DNA of 64,000 nt. Source: CAWEQW01 sp963811365 (lineage in GTDB: Bacteria; Actinomycetota; Actinomycetes; Propionibacteriales; Nocardioidaceae). This document shows, one piece after another, positions 8,370-16,543 of the stretch. The translations under genes were made by a program, and so were the position numbers. Position 1 is the stretch's first letter. Each line of letters begins with the position of its first letter. The DNA lies in contig CAWEQW010000009.1 in NCBI GenBank assembly GCA_963811365.1, positions 1-64,000 on the forward strand. The letters are read 5' to 3'. A model generated the notes under the pieces. It was not told the origin of the DNA, searched no databases, and saw only the letters and a program-made list of their open reading frames with translations.

Positions 8370-9033
8370 GTGAACAAGAGTCAGCTCATCGACACCCTCG
8401 CCGACCGGTTCGACGGGAACCGCAAGTCGGCCGCACACGCGCTCGAGTCGGTGCTCGACACCATCACGCGCGAGGTGGCCAAGGGCGAGAAGGTCGCCAT
8501 CACGGGCTTCGGCTCCTTCGAGAAGCGGATCCGGGACGCCCGCTGGGTCCGCAACCCCCGCACCGGGGAGCGTCTCAAGGCCAAGAAGACCGCGATCCCG
8601 AAGTTCAACCCGGGAGCGGAGCTGAAGGCCGTCGTGTCCGGCGCCAAGAAGCTCCCCAAGCTGGCGACCAAGAAGGCCGCTCCGGCCAAGTCGACGGCGT
8701 CCAAGACCGCCGCCAACGGGTCCTCCGCCTCCAAGACGGCCGCCACCAAGAGGGCGCCGGCGAAGAGGACCACGACCGCCAAGACCACTGCGGCGAGGAA
8801 GGCCACCGCCACCAAGACCGCTCCCGCGGCGAAGGCGACGACCACGAAGACGGCGCCGGCGAAGAGGACCACGGCCAAGACCGCGCCCGCCAAGAAGACC
8901 GCCGAAGACCACGGCCGCCAAGACCACGGCCGCCAAGAAGACCACGTCCGCCAAGAAGGCGACGCCGGCGAAGAAGACCAGCACCACCGCCAAGAAGGCT
9001 CCGGCCAAGAAGACCGCCGCCAAGAAGTCCTGA
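8370..9033 (+). CDS. hupB: HU-like nucleoid protein with Lys/Ala-rich tail (frameshift in tail)
   Basis: This is the actinobacterial long-form HU. Residues 1-90 form the HU fold: MNKSQLIDTLADRFDGN, then GFGSFEKR, then NPRTGE and FNPGAELK. A Lys/Ala/Thr-rich histone-H1-like tail follows, which in this family binds DNA without sequence preference. The tail runs in frame to about 8903, then changes frame by one extra base. The other frame keeps the Lys/Ala repeat (TAAKKT, SAKKATPAKK) and stops at 9033, just before a terminator. Read literally, the ORF runs on to 9116 with atypical composition. GTG 8370 has a good ribosome site. Confidence 0.88.
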
Positions 9034-9049
9034 CATCCGGTTTCGGGAA

Positions 9050-9076
9050 GGGGACCGGTCCACGGGGCCGGTCCCC
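9050..9076 (+). terminator. Rho-independent-type hairpin after hupB
   Basis: The perfect 9-base arms GGGGACCGG and CCGGTCCCC sit 17 bases after the TGA at 9033. There is only a short T-containing stretch after it, as is common in actinobacteria. Its position argues that 9033 is the true end of hupB. Confidence 0.65.
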
Positions 9077-9102
9077 TCGTCATGCCGGTACGCCGGGACC
9101 CG

Positions 9103-9315
9103 CTACGCCAGCGTGAGGATCTGCAGGTGCTGCACCTTCGCGCCGGTCCCGGTGCCGGAGATCTGCACCCGCACGCGCTGTCCGGCGCGCAGCAGGCGCA
9201 GGCCGGTGCCGGCGAGCGCGTCGCCGGCGAACGGCAGCTCCACGCCGTCGTCGAGGAGCACGGAGCCCGAGCCGGTCGCGGGGTCGTAGGTCGCCACCGT
9301 CGCCTGCATGCTCAC
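9103..9315 (-). CDS. Small cold-shock/OB-fold-like protein
   Basis: The product is 70 residues (69 if ATG 9309 is used). The pattern MQATVATYDPATGSGSVLLDDG then ELPFAGDAL then GQRVRVQ recalls the beta-barrel of cold-shock domains (K/R-G-x-G-x-I replaced by TGSGSVLLDD). RNP motifs are not conserved, so nucleic-acid binding is only inferred. It overlaps the cofC stop by four bases (GTGA) and is presumably co-translated with it. No specific function is known to me. Confidence 0.7.
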   Translation of the reverse strand: MSMQATVATYDPATGSGSVLLDDGVELPFAGDALAGTGLRLLRAGQRVRVQISGTGTGAKVQHLQILTLA

Positions 9316-9959
9316 AGCCTACGGTCGTCGAGGACGCGGGCGGTGGCTGTGCCGACGCCCAGTCGACGAACCTGCTCCAGGTCGGCGGGCGTGTCCACGT
9401 CGCGGCGAAGCGACGGCACGTCGTCGCGGTCGATCTCGCGCGCACCCTGCTCCAGGTGTCGACGCCGGGAGCCGTCGCCGAACGACGGCCGGAAGTCGTC
9501 GAGTCCGGCGGCGACCACCATCGTCGTGCCGATGCCGTCCGCGTCCGGCACGAAGGCCATTCCGTGTGACGGCGCGGCCTCGAGGGCACGCTCGAGCTCG
9601 TCGCTGCGCAGCGCGGGCAGGTCGGCGCACAGCGCCACCAGGTGCAGCGCCGGGTCCTGCCGCGCGAGCTCGGCCGCACCCTGCACGAGGGTGCCGTTCA
9701 GGTCGTCCGTCGTACCGTCGGGGATGACCTGGACGCCCCGGCCGGCGAGGCTTCCGGCCAGCTCGTGGTCGTCGGTGACGACGAGCACGCGAGCCACGGA
9801 GCCGGCCCCGGAGGCTGCGGCCACCGTGTCGGAGACGAAGGCGGCCACAAGGGCGGCGCGGGCCCGCTCGCCGAGCGGGTGCAGCCGCGACTTCGCGACG
9901 GAGGGCGGCTTCACGGGCACGACGACACCGAAGCGCCGGCGGTTGGCTGAGGACGACAT
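9312..9959 (-). CDS. cofC: 2-phospho-L-lactate guanylyltransferase (F420 biosynthesis)
   Basis: This enzyme transfers GMP to phospholactate or phosphoenolpyruvate, giving the activated precursor for coenzyme F420. The 215-residue product shows the nucleotidyltransferase N-terminus VVVPVKPPSVAKSRL, the acidic LCADLPALRSDELE and GIGTTMVVAA, as in CofC. ATG 9959 is preferred over upstream in-frame starts because it gives the family N-terminus (MSSSANRRRFGVVVPVK). The gene is divergent from the acyltransferase at 10063. Other F420 genes are outside the window. Confidence 0.92.
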   Translation of the reverse strand: MSSSANRRRFGVVVPVKPPSVAKSRLHPLGERARAALVAAFVSDTVAAASGAGSVARVLVVTDDHELAGSLAGRGVQVIPDGTTDDLNGTLVQGAAELARQDPALHLVALCADLPALRSDELERALEAAPSHGMAFVPDADGIGTTMVVAAGLDDFRPSFGDGSRRRHLEQGAREIDRDDVPSLRRDVDTPADLEQVRRLGVGTATARVLDDRRL

Positions 9960-10062
9960 CACCGTCGATCTTGCCAGGAGCATGGACGGCGGGCTGCGAT
10001 GAGGCATGCTGTCGGCACACGAGGCCGGAGACGAACAGGCGGGACGAGGGCGAGGAGAGCCG

Positions 10063-10857
10063 GTGGGCAAGCTGCGCAAGGTGACCCAGAAGCGCGGGTG
10101 GGCCTACACGCTGTGCATCGCGATCCTCGAGCCCATCCTCCAGACGCTGACCCGCCGTCATTGGGTCGACGGCCTCAAGCTGCCTGCCGAGGGCGGCGTC
10201 GTGGTGGCCGCCAACCACATCTCGCACCTCGACCCGCTGACGTTCGCGCACTTCGCCTACTACCACGGGCGGCTGCCACGGTTCCTGGCCAAGGCAGAGC
10301 TGTTCGACGCGCCCGTGGTCGGCCCGATCGTCCGCAACGCACGGCAGATCCCGGTCTACCGGCTCTCCACCGATGCCTCGCGAGCCTTCGACGCAGCCGT
10401 GCAGTCGGTGCGGGACGGCGAGTGCGTGGTGGTCTACCCCGAAGGCACCATCACCCGTGACCCCGACCTCTGGCCGATGGTCGGCAAGACGGGCGCGGCC
10501 CGGATCGCGCTGAGCACGGACGCTCCGGTGATCCCGGTCGCGCAGTGGGGCGCGCAGGAGATCCTGGCGCCGTACGGCAAGAAGCCGCGGATCTTCCCGC
10601 TGAAGACGATCAGGGTGAAGGCCGGCGACCCGGTGGACCTCGACGACCTCCGCGACCTGCCGCTGACGCCCGAGGTGCTCCACCAGGCCACGGGCCGCAT
10701 CATGGACGACGTGACCCGGCTTCTGGAGGATCTCCGCAACGACCATGCGCCGGCGACCCGGTTCGACCCGCGGGCCGCCGGGGTGCGCGAGATCGGCAAC
10801 CCGCGCTCCGCCCAGCAGCGCGCGCCTCGCGCGCGACGGAGCAGGGAAGGCAGGTGA
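10063..10857 (+). CDS. 1-acyl-sn-glycerol-3-phosphate acyltransferase (PlsC family)
   Basis: This membrane-associated acyltransferase acts in phospholipid synthesis. The 264-residue protein has the HX4D motif in NHISHLDPLTF, the FLAKAELF block, and the glycerophosphate-binding YPEGTITRD. An N-terminal hydrophobic stretch (ILEPILQTLT) is short. GTG 10063 follows a GAGGAGAG ribosome site. gpsA starts five bases after its stop, so glycerol-3-phosphate production and acylation look coupled. The exact acyl acceptor cannot be read from the sequence. Confidence 0.9.
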   Translation: MGKLRKVTQKRGWAYTLCIAILEPILQTLTRRHWVDGLKLPAEGGVVVAANHISHLDPLTFAHFAYYHGRLPRFLAKAELFDAPVVGPIVRNARQIPVYRLSTDASRAFDAAVQSVRDGECVVVYPEGTITRDPDLWPMVGKTGAARIALSTDAPVIPVAQWGAQEILAPYGKKPRIFPLKTIRVKAGDPVDLDDLRDLPLTPEVLHQATGRIMDDVTRLLEDLRNDHAPATRFDPRAAGVREIGNPRSAQQRAPRARRSREGR

Positions 10858-10861
10858 GCGC

Positions 10862-11863
10862 GTGAGCAAGGTCGCCGTGTTCGGTGCGGGGTCGTGGGGC
10901 ACTGCGATCTCGCTGGTGCTCGCCGACGCCACCCATGACGTGACCCTGTGGGGCCGTCGCGAGGAGGTGTGCCTGGCGATCAACGAGAAGCGGGAGAACA
11001 CCGAGTACCTGCCCGGGATCGAGCTGCCGCCCGCCGTGACCGCCACCCACGACCCGGAGCGCGCACTCGCCGGCGCCCGGTACGTCGTCTGGGCGCTGCC
11101 CGCGCAGCGGTTCCGGGAGAACGTCGTGGACTGGGTCGACCTGGTGCCTGGCGACGCGGTGATGGTGTCGCTGATGAAGGGGGTCGAGCTCGGCACCCTC
11201 CAGCGGATGAGCGAGGTGATCGCGGAGGTCACCGGGGCCGGCCCAGAGCGCATCGGGGTGCTCAGCGGGCCCAACCTGGCCAAGGAGATCGCGATGCGGG
11301 AGCCGGCGGCCAGCGTGGTGGCCTGCGCGGACGAGGACGTCGCTGCGCGGCTGCGGGTCGCCTTCCACTCCTCGACCTTCCGGCCCTACTCGAGCACCGA
11401 CGTGGTCGGCTGCGAGGTCGGCGGCGCCTGCAAGAACGTGATCGCGCTCAGCGTCGGGATGGCCATCGGGCTGGGCTTCGGCGACAACACCACCGCCTCG
11501 GTGATCACCCGCGGCCTCGCGGAGACCGCCCGGCTGGCGGTCCGCCTCGGCGCCGACGCGATGACACTGATGGGTCTGGCCGGGCTGGGCGACCTCGTGG
11601 CCACCTGCTCGTCGCCGCTGTCGCGCAACCGCACGTTCGGCGAGCGGCTCGGGCAGGGCATGACCGCCGCGGAGATCGCCGCCTCCACCCGCCAGGTCGC
11701 CGAAGGCGTCAAGACCTGCTCGTCGCTGCGCGAGCTGGCGCGGAAGGCCGAGGTCTACGCCCCGATCGTCGATGCGGTGCACGCCGTGGTCGAGGGCGAG
11801 ATGACCGCCGCAGACATGCTGACCGAGCTGATCTCGAAGGAGACCAAGCACGAACGTGACTAG
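10862..11863 (+). CDS. gpsA: NAD(P)-dependent glycerol-3-phosphate dehydrogenase
   Basis: It reduces dihydroxyacetone phosphate to sn-glycerol-3-phosphate for membrane lipids. The 333-residue product has the Rossmann motif GAGSWGTA at residue 8, LSGPNLAKEIA, the catalytic-lysine region GGACKNVIALSVG, and LSRNRTFGERLG. GTG 10862 gives MSKVAVFGAGSWG; the stop of the acyltransferase is four bases before. Its TAG overlaps the stop of the convergent PLP enzyme by four bases. Confidence 0.97.
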   Translation: MSKVAVFGAGSWGTAISLVLADATHDVTLWGRREEVCLAINEKRENTEYLPGIELPPAVTATHDPERALAGARYVVWALPAQRFRENVVDWVDLVPGDAVMVSLMKGVELGTLQRMSEVIAEVTGAGPERIGVLSGPNLAKEIAMREPAASVVACADEDVAARLRVAFHSSTFRPYSSTDVVGCEVGGACKNVIALSVGMAIGLGFGDNTTASVITRGLAETARLAVRLGADAMTLMGLAGLGDLVATCSSPLSRNRTFGERLGQGMTAAEIAASTRQVAEGVKTCSSLRELARKAEVYAPIVDAVHAVVEGEMTAADMLTELISKETKHERD

Positions 11864-12951
11864 CTGAGCTGGTCGAGAGCGCCGGCCAGGTCGTCCCAGA
11901 GGTCCTCGACGTCCTCGATGCCCACCGACATCCGCACCAGCCCCTCGGGGATGGTGGCCGGCTCGGTGCGCCAGCGGCGGCGCCGCTCGAACGTCGACTC
12001 CACGCCGCCGAGGCTGGTCGCGTGCACCCACAGCGTCGTCTTGTGGGTCATCAGATCCGCCGCGATGGCGCCCTGGGCCAGCACCACGGAGACGATCGCC
12101 CCGAAGCCGGGGTAGCGGACCTCGCCGATCGCGGGGTGCTCCTCGAGGCGGCGGACCAGCTCCTGGGCGTTGTGCTGCGCGCGCTCCAGCCGGACGTGCA
12201 GGGTGCGCAGCCCGCGCAGGGCCAGCCAGGCCTCGAGGGTGCCGGGTGTCGCGCCGATCATGTCGCGGCGCTTCTTCAGGACGTCGTACAGCGTCGCGTC
12301 CTGCGTGACCAGGGCACCGAGGAGCACGTCGCTGTGCCCGGCGATGAACTTGGTCGCGGAGTGCACCACGAGGTCGGCGTCGAGGGAGAGCGGCTGCTGC
12401 AGCAGAGGGGTCGCGAAGGTGTTGTCGACCACGACGTACGCGCCGGCCTCGTGGGCCGCGGTGACGACCGCGGGGATGTCGGCGACCTCCAGCGCCGGGT
12501 TGGTGGGCGACTCCAGCCAGACCAGTGCGGCGTCCTGGACGGCTGCCACGACGGCGTCGGTGTCGGTGACGTCGACCAGGACGGCCTTGATCCGCCCGCG
12601 GGCCTCGAGGTCGGCCAGCTGGAGCACGCTGCCGTTGTAGGCGTGCCGGGGCGCGACGACGGTCTCGCCGTGCGCGACCAGGTCGAGCACGGTGGCCACC
12701 GCGGCGAGCCCGGACGAGAACGCCAGGCAGCGGCCGCCCTCCAGGCTGCCGAGGGCCTCCTCGAAGGCGGTCCACGTCGGGTTGCCGTACCGGCCGTACT
12801 CCACGTCTCCGCCCGCGACGTACGTCGAGGCCATCGTCAGCGGCGTGTTGAGGGGGTTGTCGACCTCGTGCGGCGGCCGGCCGGCGGTGACCGCCACCGT
12901 CGCGGGCCTCAGGCCGGGCCGGGGAGTGGGCTGGTCGGGTGCGTCCGTCAT
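11860..12951 (-). CDS. Cystathionine gamma-synthase/lyase-family PLP enzyme
   Basis: This is a Cys/Met-metabolism PLP enzyme of 363 residues. The cofactor lysine lies in HSATKFIAGHSD; other family motifs are TYVAGGDVEYGRYGNPTW, FSSGLAAVATVL and VVDNTFATPLLQQPL. Members make or cleave cystathionine or act on O-acylhomoserine. The sequence alone does not settle which, so no symbol is given. ATG 12951 (MTDAPDQPTP) is the first plausible start and leaves 61 bases to the divergent ddl. Confidence 0.9.
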   Translation of the reverse strand: MTDAPDQPTPRPGLRPATVAVTAGRPPHEVDNPLNTPLTMASTYVAGGDVEYGRYGNPTWTAFEEALGSLEGGRCLAFSSGLAAVATVLDLVAHGETVVAPRHAYNGSVLQLADLEARGRIKAVLVDVTDTDAVVAAVQDAALVWLESPTNPALEVADIPAVVTAAHEAGAYVVVDNTFATPLLQQPLSLDADLVVHSATKFIAGHSDVLLGALVTQDATLYDVLKKRRDMIGATPGTLEAWLALRGLRTLHVRLERAQHNAQELVRRLEEHPAIGEVRYPGFGAIVSVVLAQGAIAADLMTHKTTLWVHATSLGGVESTFERRRRWRTEPATIPEGLVRMSVGIEDVEDLWDDLAGALDQLS

Positions 12952-12996
12952 GGCGACCAGCGTAGGTCGCAGCACGCCGACGTGGTCGGCCACCGG

Positions 12997-13002
12997 TAGG
13001 GT
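12997..13002 (+). promoter_or_regulatory. -10 box TAGGGT for ddl, near-leaderless
   Basis: TAGGGT ends ten bases before the ddl ATG. With a start point about seven bases downstream, the mRNA would have almost no leader, in keeping with the lack of a Shine-Dalgarno sequence. Confidence 0.45.
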
Positions 13003-13012
13003 CTGGCGCACC

Positions 13013-14147
13013 ATGAGCCCGCAGCCGAGCATCCCCCGCAAGCCGCGCGTCGCCGTCGTCTTCGGCGGCCGGTCGAGCGAGCACGCCATCTCGTGCGTCA
13101 CCGCCGGCAGCGTCCTTCAGGCGATCGACCGCGAGGCGTACGACGTGGTGCCGGTCGGGATCACCCACGACGGCCGATGGGTCCTCGAGTCGGCCGACCC
13201 TCGACGTCTCGCGATCACCTCCGCGGACAGGCTTCCCGAGGTCGACGGCTCGCGGGCCACGCGTCGCACTCTCCCAGGCGGCCGGTGCCAGCGAGCTGGT
13301 CGTGCACGAGCCGTCGGCGGTCCCGGCGACACTCGGCGAGGTCGACGTCGTGTTCCCGCTGCTGCACGGGCCGTGGGGCGAGGACGGCACGATCCAGGGG
13401 CTGCTCGAGATGGCGGACGTGCGCTACGTCGGCGCGGGCGTGCTGGCCTCCGCGGTCGGGATGGACAAGCACTACACGAAGGTGGTGTTCCAGGCCGCCG
13501 GGCTCCCGGTGCTTCCGTACGCCGTGATCTCCCCGCGGGCCTGGGAGCTCGACCGGGCCGCCTGTCAGGAGGCGGTCGACTCGCTCGGCTACCCGGTGTT
13601 CGTCAAGCCGTGCCGGGGAGGGTCCAGCATCGGGATCGGCAAGGTGCACGACGCCTCAGAGCTCGCCGACGCGGTCGAGGAGGCCCGCCGTCACGACCCC
13701 AAGGTGGTCGTGGAGGCCTCTGCGGAAGGCGCTCGCGAGGTGGAGTGCGGAGTGATCCAGGGCTTCGACGGCGACGCGCCCGAGGCCAGCGTGGTCGCGG
13801 AGATCCGCATCGACGGCAGCCACGAGTTCTACGACTTCGCCGCGAAGTACCTCCCCGAGGAGCACACCGCGCTCGACGTCCCTGCCGACCTGCCCGCCGA
13901 CGTCGCCGGGCGGGCGCGCGCACTGGCCGTGCAGGCGTTCGAGGCGCTGTCGTGCGAAGGTCTCGCGCGGGTGGACTTCTTCGTGCTGCCGGACCGGCGG
14001 GTGGTTCTCAACGAGATCAACACGATGCCGGGGTTCACGCCGACGTCGATGTTCCCGCGCATGTGGGCGGCCACGGGGATGGACTACCCGGCGCTCGTGG
14101 ACCGGCTCATCCAGCTGGCGCTGCGCCGGGGCACCGGGCTGCGCTGA
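13013..14147 (+). CDS. ddl: D-alanine--D-alanine ligase (one frameshift)
   Basis: It joins two D-alanines for peptidoglycan. The N-terminal part from ATG 13013 (VAVVFGGRSSEHAISC) and the rest (PLLHGPWGEDGTIQG, FVKPCRGGSSIGIGKV, INTMPGFTPTSMFP) together form a full ATP-grasp ligase of about 377 residues. They lie in different frames, with one extra base near 13260 where GCCACGCGTCGCACT is read. In the second frame, translation could restart only at GTG 13302, which would lose the N-terminal lobe. No second ddl is in the window and the enzyme is essential, so a consensus error is the likeliest reason. Confidence 0.9.
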
Positions 14148-14150
14148 GCA

Positions 14151-14672
14151 TCACAGGCACGGCCGGAGCAGCCGGGTAGTGCTCTTGACAGCCGGCGCCA
14201 GGTCGACCATCGCCGCGGCGGGCGGCCAGTACGCCGCGGGCAGCCGCACCTCGACGTACTGCGACCTGCCCACGGTGGTCATCGTGATGTCCGTGGGGGA
14301 GCCGGTCTGCTGGCGCTCGGGGATGAACCAGTCCACGCCGTTCGCGCGCTGGCAGGTCGCGAACCGGTCGAAGCCGTGCGGCTTGGCGACGCCGCAGCGC
14401 ACCACGATCGGGGGGTCGCCGTACGCCGCGGCCGGCGCGCCGGCCGGCTCGACGGTGCGCCGGGGCTGACCGTCCACGCGGGCCGGCAGCGCGTGCACGA
14501 ACGCGCGACAGGCGGCCGCGTCTGCCGCCGGCAGCCGAGGCCTCGGAGCGCTCACCGCGACGCTCCGGGGGCCGCCTGCGCAGCCTGCCAGCGAACCGGC
14601 CAGCACGAGGGCGACCAGCAAGGAGCTCAGCATCCTGGTGAGGACGGTGCCCGGACGTGCGACGACGCCCAC
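14151..14672 (-). CDS. DUF3515 family lipoprotein
   Basis: The product is a secreted lipoprotein of unknown role. It has a hydrophobic signal segment (MLSSLLVALVLAGSLAGC) with lipobox LAGC, then a conserved C-rich domain: CRAFVHALPARVDG, IVVRCGVAKP and RFATCQRANGVDWF. These are hallmarks of DUF3515, found in actinobacteria, often between ddl and thiL as here. The start is uncertain: GTG 14705, GTG 14672 and ATG 14633 are in frame and none has a clear ribosome site. I chose 14672 because it gives a short basic n-region. Confidence 0.85.
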   Translation of the reverse strand: MGVVARPGTVLTRMLSSLLVALVLAGSLAGCAGGPRSVAVSAPRPRLPAADAAACRAFVHALPARVDGQPRRTVEPAGAPAAAYGDPPIVVRCGVAKPHGFDRFATCQRANGVDWFIPERQQTGSPTDITMTTVGRSQYVEVRLPAAYWPPAAAMVDLAPAVKSTTRLLRPCL

Positions 14673-14721
14673 GCTCGAGCGAGCGGGGCGCCGTCGCGAC
14701 GTCACGGAGCTGGGGGAGGGC

Positions 14722-14958
14722 TCAGATGTGCACGACCGGGCAGGTGAGCGTGCGGGTGATGCCGGAGATGTTCTGCACCTTCGCGACGACCAGCTTGCCG
14801 AGCTCGTCGACGTTGCGCGCCTCGGCTCGCACGATGACGTCGTACGGGCCGGTGACGTCCTCCGCCAGCGTCACACCCTTGACCTCGGCGATCTCGGCCG
14901 CCACCTCGGCCGCCTTGCCGACGTCGGTCTGGATCAAGATGTAGGCCTGAACCACCAT
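14722..14958 (-). CDS. Stand-alone Lrp/AsnC ligand-binding (RAM) domain protein
   Basis: The product has 78 residues and no helix-turn-helix. The sequence MVVQAYILIQTDVGKA, VTGPYDVIVRAEA and ISGITRTLTCPVV matches the effector-binding RAM domain of Lrp/AsnC regulators. Such proteins form the same beta-alpha sandwich oligomers but cannot bind DNA alone; they may sense amino acids or partner with full-length Lrp proteins. It precedes the DUF3515 gene on the same strand. Confidence 0.9.
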   Translation of the reverse strand: MVVQAYILIQTDVGKAAEVAAEIAEVKGVTLAEDVTGPYDVIVRAEARNVDELGKLVVAKVQNISGITRTLTCPVVHI

Positions 14959-15067
14959 GGTGAGCTCCTGAGGGTGAAGGGTCGTCTCTGCTGCTCGTGC
15001 CCGGTCAACCTATCGTGCGGCGTGGGCGGCTCGGAACACGGCGCCGGCATCGGATTCAATAGCCCCC

Positions 15068-16039
15068 ATGACTTCGGCCACGCCCTCCCGGACCCTCCCC
15101 GCCGACGCCACGCTCGCCGACGTCGGCGAGTTCGGGCTGATCGACGCACTGGCCGCTCGCTTCCCCCAGGGCGCCGACGTGCTGCTCGGCCCGGGCGACG
15201 ACGCCGCCGTGGTGGCGGTCCGCTCCGGCCGGGTGGTGGTCTCCACCGACCTGATGGTGGAGGGCCGGCACTTCCGTCGCGACTGGGTCTCGGCCGGTGA
15301 CGTCGGACGACGGGCGGCCGCCCAGAACCTGTCCGACCTCAACGCGATGGGCGGTCGGGCCACGGCGCTCACCGTCGGGCTCGCGGCCCCGGCCGACCTT
15401 CCCGCCGCATGGGCGCTCGAGCTCGCCGACGGCCTGGCCGCGGAGGCCGGCCTCGTCGGCGCCTCCGTGGTCGGGGGCGACCTCACCCGCGCCGACGAGG
15501 TGATGGTCGCGGTGACGGTCCTCGGCGTCGTCGACGGCCGACCGGTGGAGCGCGGCGGCGCGCGGCCCGGAGACGTGGTGGCGCTCACGGGCCGGCAGGG
15601 CTGGGCCGCGGCGGGGCTGGCGGTGCTCGGCCGTGGCTTCCGGTCACCGCGGGTGCTGGTCGAGGCCTACCGCCGGCCGGAGCCGCCGTACGGCGCCGGG
15701 CCCGAGGCGCTCGCCGCGGGCGCCACCGCGATGATCGACGTCTCGGACGGCCTGCTGGCCGACCTCGATCACGTCGCCGCGCGGAGCGCGGTCGCGATCG
15801 ACGTGCGCACGACCGCCTTCGAGATCCCGGAGCCGCTCAAGGCGGTGGGAGCCGCGCTCGGTGCCGACCCGGTCGGCTTCGTGCTCGGCGGCGGTGACGA
15901 CCACGCGCTGGTCGCGACCTTCCCGGCGGAGGCGGCGCTCCCCGACGGCTGGAGCGTCATCGGCACGGTCGGTGAGGGGGAGGGCGTCACCGTCGACGGC
16001 GCGGCGTACGCAGGCGCCACAGGGCACCGGCACTTCTGA
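15068..16039 (+). CDS. thiL: Thiamine-monophosphate kinase
   Basis: It phosphorylates thiamine monophosphate to the active diphosphate. The 323-residue protein has LLGPGDDAAVV (metal/ATP binding), STDLMVEGRHFR, AAAQNLSDLNAMGG, VVGGDLTRAD and IDVSDGLLADLDH in the correct order. A TTCAAT box ends seven bases before ATG 15068, suggesting a leaderless start. It converges with rpmB across a shared terminator. Confidence 0.95.
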   Translation: MTSATPSRTLPADATLADVGEFGLIDALAARFPQGADVLLGPGDDAAVVAVRSGRVVVSTDLMVEGRHFRRDWVSAGDVGRRAAAQNLSDLNAMGGRATALTVGLAAPADLPAAWALELADGLAAEAGLVGASVVGGDLTRADEVMVAVTVLGVVDGRPVERGGARPGDVVALTGRQGWAAAGLAVLGRGFRSPRVLVEAYRRPEPPYGAGPEALAAGATAMIDVSDGLLADLDHVAARSAVAIDVRTTAFEIPEPLKAVGAALGADPVGFVLGGGDDHALVATFPAEAALPDGWSVIGTVGEGEGVTVDGAAYAGATGHRHF

Positions 16040-16144
16040 CCGCCCCGCCGGCGGCCCGCCGGACGTACGCTCTGGGCTTCTGAGCCGGTTGAGCCGGTCC
16101 GGGTGGCAGCGCTGTACGTCGCTGCGGCCGACGGGCGTACGAGA

Positions 16145-16176
16145 AGAGCCGCCTCCGGTCGGCGGGAGGCGGCTCT
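16145..16176. terminator. Bidirectional hairpin between thiL and rpmB
   Basis: The 12-base arms AGAGCCGCCTCC (16145-16156) and GGAGGCGGCTCT (16165-16176) enclose an 8-base loop. The hairpin sits between the stops of two convergent genes and can serve both. Confidence 0.75.
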
Positions 16177-16200
16177 CTGAGCTGTGCGCGACGGGCTCCG

Positions 16201-16386
16201 TCAGCGGGAGACCTTGCCTGCCTTGAGGCAGCCGGTGCAGACGTTCAGGCGCTTGGGAGCGCCGTTCACCGTGGCGCGCACGCGCTGGATGTTCGGGTTG
16301 AAGCGACGCTTCGTAATCTTGCGCGACCACGGCCGGTTGTGACCGAAGCCCGGGCCCTTGGCGCAGATGTCACAGACGGCAGCCAC
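16201..16386 (-). CDS. rpmB: 50S ribosomal protein L28, zinc-ribbon form
   Basis: The 61-residue protein MAAVCDICAKGP... is L28. Two CxxC pairs (CDIC and CTGC) mark the zinc-binding (C+) version. Actinobacteria often keep both C+ and C- paralogues, with the latter under Zur; the presence of another copy cannot be judged here. It is convergent to thiL and divergent from the FakA-like gene. Confidence 0.95.
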   Translation of the reverse strand: MAAVCDICAKGPGFGHNRPWSRKITKRRFNPNIQRVRATVNGAPKRLNVCTGCLKAGKVSR

Positions 16387-16500
16387 CGTGAACTCCTGGA
16401 TCAGCTAGATGTCGAACGATCGGGGTGCCCGACACGCAGCGGGCAACCGCACCAGCGTATCCGATGCCCGGAGGCGGACGCCAATCGAGCGGCCACGCAC

Positions 16501-16506
16501 TAGTCT
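16501..16506 (+). promoter_or_regulatory. -10 candidate TAGTCT for the FakA-like gene
   Basis: TAGTCT lies 37 bases before ATG 16544. A GGGAGAGCACGAGGAG ribosome site falls in the implied leader. No clear -35 hexamer is visible. Confidence 0.3.
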
Positions 16507-16543
16507 CGTACGACCGCACGTAGGGAGAGCACGAGGAGCGAGC

